Source: a virus. From it: a stretch of 64,000 nt of DNA. The translations under genes and the position numbers were made by a program. The stretch spans positions 62,001-126,000 of the IMG/VR virus record IMGVR_UViG_3300022188_000007; one strand, written 5' to 3'. Shown here piece after piece: positions 61,656 through 64,000 of this stretch. Below the pieces are notes generated by a model. The model had not been told where the DNA came from and did no database searches. It worked only from the letters and a program-made list of their open reading frames with translations. Each line of letters opens with the position of its first letter. Within the stretch, counting starts at the first letter, position 1.

Positions 61656-64000
61656 TTATAATCTACTAAAAGACGCTTATAGTATTAAGAATATATCTAC
61701 TTGTCAGTATGACTCATTGCATGGTTATGTGAGTGATTTTAGTAAGAATGGTGATGTGGATGGCTGGGATATATATTCTAATATATGTCTGTATGGTGTA
61801 TGGGACACAGTACTGTTCGGTACTTCTTTAGATAGGGAGTGTTACATTAGTAGAACTAATATATTTATACCTATTCCAGCAGAATCATATCATATAATGA
61901 AAGTTACAATGAAATTAACTTTACCTGATGATCTCCCTGAACAGTTTATTCCTACCAAAGGTAGGCTCATGTGGCAGACGGTAGCTGATCCTTCATGGAG
62001 TGAACAAAAATCTATAGACTTCGATCTTATTGTAAATGACCAATGGTATTCTTATATAATAAACACTGGAGAATCTCAATACTGGCAAGGTGATATTAAT
62101 AACGTCAGGATTTATCCTTTTACTGATGGCAAGCCTGAAATACGCTTTACTATTAAGGCTATTAATATTGATTCTACTGATTATTTTCAATGTATTAATA
62201 CACAGTGCGACTACTATTCTAAATATAGCCATCCTTGTGAAGGTATTGGCAAACGGGCATCGATTACTTCAGGTATTCCTAAAGAAACTTTTACAACTGT
62301 ATCCGGACTCAATGATAAGTTACTACTTAATATAGACGGTTACGGTGACCAGCAAATAAATTTAGGTAATTTTACTAATATAACTGGTAGTGATATGGCA
62401 AAAGTATTAGTAAATAGAATAAGTTTGGTAGACGTAGGGCAGTATACTTATGTAGAATCTACGTTTGATTATACTCAAAATACACTTATAATTCATTCAG
62501 GTTCGTCTACTGAAGGTGGGACAATTAGTATAGGTGGTCCAGCAGCAGAAATCTTGGGCTTTTTTAATGAGTTAGGGGAAGATGTATCTGTTGAGACTAT
62601 AGGTAAGTCTCCGGCATCTGGTTTTGATTACTCAGCCTCTCGTAGGTTAAAAGGTTTCGAGATAAATGCCTTGATCGATTCGGATGAAGAACATACCGCT
62701 TATTATCATAATCCTAATCAATATACTGTGGAAGCTGGTCGATCTGACTTTATCGATTCAATGAGCTCATCCCATGCTCCCCGGCCAATTGACATAGACT
62801 ACTATAAAGAGATAGATGGTAATAATAAATTAATCATAGACGGTTCTCATCCAGTTAATGATTCTGGAAGACTTACTTTAATAAAAGTTAACGGAACTAG
62901 ATGTAAAGATGTCGACGAGAATATGTTTGTTTCTTCAAGATTTAGTTCTTCTTTTAGTAAAGTGGTGTTGTTAAGGACTTATAGAATGACTGATGTTGAA
63001 ACTTCCTTTGTTCAAATAATTTATACAGCCACTATTGAAGATCCAGAAAAAGGCGCTGTACATACTTCAGATGATGTTACATATAGCATAGAAGTAGATT
63101 GGTTAGTAAACAAAGGTGATTTAATTGGATTTTATAATTTTAACGTACTGTGCCCCCATTCTATGCAACAGCGGCAGCCAAACGCTGTCTACTTTGAAGT
63201 GGCTGGAATGCCTGAAGGTAAATTTTCAATCGGAAAACCTGCAGCCAAAGGGGTAATAGGTTTATCTTTTTATGCAAGAAGTAGTAGAATTCAAGAGAAC
63301 ATCCAGTTGGAAATAGATCTAGGTCGGAGAGCTAATATAGCTGATTTACATGTTCATGGTGAGGAATTGAAAACTGATTATGAGTATAATGTAGCTGCAT
63401 GCCTAGATGTAACTTGGGAAGTCAATTTACATAATGACACACATTGGCACGATGTAAATCATTGCTATACCGGAGTGGTAGGCCGTAAAGTAGAGCATAG
63501 AAATAAAGCTTATGGTTTGGAATGCTTAGATGATTGTATAACTACCCCAGATAATGGTCAACAAGGCAGTACTTATACAAGTAATTCTCATGGAGGGAGT
63601 CTGCACTGGGACGGCTCCAATTACATTCAAAATGATGATCCAGATACTTATAGCGGCCTGGTTACTATTGGAGAACATAGTTATTTTTATGTTAATGGTG
63701 ATGGGGAATGGAACAGTGCTGAATGCGGGGCTACCGGAGATGAGGATGCTGCTTATCGTTATATGGAGTTTCAAAGCCCCTGGACTACAGGCGAGCCTTA
63801 TGATTATGAGTTTGACCCCTTAACATTTACCTTATTATTTCCTCCTGGCCGGCAAGTTAAAATACACAAAACTGCTATTTATTTTAAAGAGTCTAATAAC
63901 TTTAAACATCTTTCTTTGTCTTATTACCTTGGGGAGTTTGGAGGGAACGGAGATGCCGAAGAGATACATTGGAAGTATGTCCCAACATTTACTTCTGTAG
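61645..64000 (+). CDS. Large virion structural protein with LGF module, 3' truncated by window
   Basis: An open frame starts at TTG 61645, 8 bases after AAGGAG (61631-61636), overlaps the previous gene by 11 bases and runs 785 codons without a stop to the window end. It begins MKTNYNLLKDAYSIKN. Residues about 231-310 carry the helix, strand, GGTISIGG and AAEILGF order also seen in the gene at 40371. The rest is beta-rich with Tyr/Trp (e.g. VYFEVAGMPEGKF), and aromatic and His-rich near ENVNLHNDTHWHDV-like strands. No enzyme motif was seen. Likely a fibre or tail-tip protein. The start is supported by ribosome-site spacing. Confidence 0.6.
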   Translation, partial: MKTNYNLLKDAYSIKNISTCQYDSLHGYVSDFSKNGDVDGWDIYSNICLYGVWDTVLFGTSLDRECYISRTNIFIPIPAESYHIMKVTMKLTLPDDLPEQFIPTKGRLMWQTVADPSWSEQKSIDFDLIVNDQWYSYIINTGESQYWQGDINNVRIYPFTDGKPEIRFTIKAINIDSTDYFQCINTQCDYYSKYSHPCEGIGKRASITSGIPKETFTTVSGLNDKLLLNIDGYGDQQINLGNFTNITGSDMAKVLVNRISLVDVGQYTYVESTFDYTQNTLIIHSGSSTEGGTISIGGPAAEILGFFNELGEDVSVETIGKSPASGFDYSASRRLKGFEINALIDSDEEHTAYYHNPNQYTVEAGRSDFIDSMSSSHAPRPIDIDYYKEIDGNNKLIIDGSHPVNDSGRLTLIKVNGTRCKDVDENMFVSSRFSSSFSKVVLLRTYRMTDVETSFVQIIYTATIEDPEKGAVHTSDDVTYSIEVDWLVNKGDLIGFYNFNVLCPHSMQQRQPNAVYFEVAGMPEGKFSIGKPAAKGVIGLSFYARSSRIQENIQLEIDLGRRANIADLHVHGEELKTDYEYNVAACLDVTWEVNLHNDTHWHDVNHCYTGVVGRKVEHRNKAYGLECLDDCITTPDNGQQGSTYTSNSHGGSLHWDGSNYIQNDDPDTYSGLVTIGEHSYFYVNGDGEWNSAECGATGDEDAAYRYMEFQSPWTTGEPYDYEFDPLTFTLLFPPGRQVKIHKTAIYFKESNNFKHLSLSYYLGEFGGNGDAEEIHWKYVPTFTSV

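Noticed and set aside
1-64000. Recoded stop codons, as seen in some huge gut phages
   Set aside because: TAA, TAG and TGA all end well-supported genes here, and the giant 7801-codon frame contains none of them. The standard code fits.

Overview
The window is part of the late (virion) gene cluster of a very large tailed bacteriophage. About 40 genes, all on the + strand, are packed with overlaps or gaps of a few bases. Most have clear Shine-Dalgarno sequences (AAGGAG/AGGAGG). Base composition is AT-rich and the standard bacterial code is used, since TAA, TAG and TGA all serve as stops. No rRNA, tRNA, integrase, replication or lysis gene was seen. No tail sheath gene was recognised, so a long non-contractile (siphovirus-type) tail is the best reading. 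The host cannot be named; the strong Shine-Dalgarno sequences only argue for a host that uses them.

Layout: (1) 1-2882: tail end of an HNH endonuclease, then an 888-aa Ig/PKD-type surface protein. (2) 2899-6967: head-tail junction genes (connector-like, zinc-containing stopper-like, completion and terminator-like), interrupted by a full-length HNH homing endonuclease. (3) 7076-8674: tail tube protein with a duplicated tube domain, bracketed by a structured leader and a strong hairpin. (4) 8761-10802: three genes in the tail-chaperone position. (5) 10868-34273: one uninterrupted 7801-codon gene for a tape measure protein. (6) 34290-42950: tail hub and tip genes, including two adjacent genes resembling the two halves of a thiamine-diphosphate (TPP) decarboxylase. 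(7) 42953-54788: three tandem Big_1-containing paralogs, then fibre-like proteins with Ser-Gly-Thr or Cys-Tyr-Ser-Gly low-complexity blocks and a collapsed HNH gene. (8) 54863-64000: small proteins (one FmdB-type zinc ribbon), an 1863-aa Cys-rich virion protein, a zinc protein, and a large structural gene running off the end.

The main discovery candidate is the giant tape measure gene. Besides a TP901-type tape-measure core and C-terminal GG/GEF motifs, it carries a near-perfect RNA polymerase beta-prime active-site motif (NLDFDGDQIQLH, residues 2431-2442) with an upstream R-x-P element. It also carries a complete RecB/Cas4-like PD-(D/E)XK nuclease motif set (H3303, D3334, D3349-x-K3351, Q3401-x3-Y3405). 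The simplest model is a tail-packaged protein that measures the tail, is ejected with the DNA, and delivers an RNA polymerase and a nuclease into the host. That model is inference; the motifs are visible.

The second candidate is the pair of genes at 41371-42431, which look like ComD/ComE-type TPP-enzyme subunits reused in a tail cluster, with the TPP-metal motif degraded.
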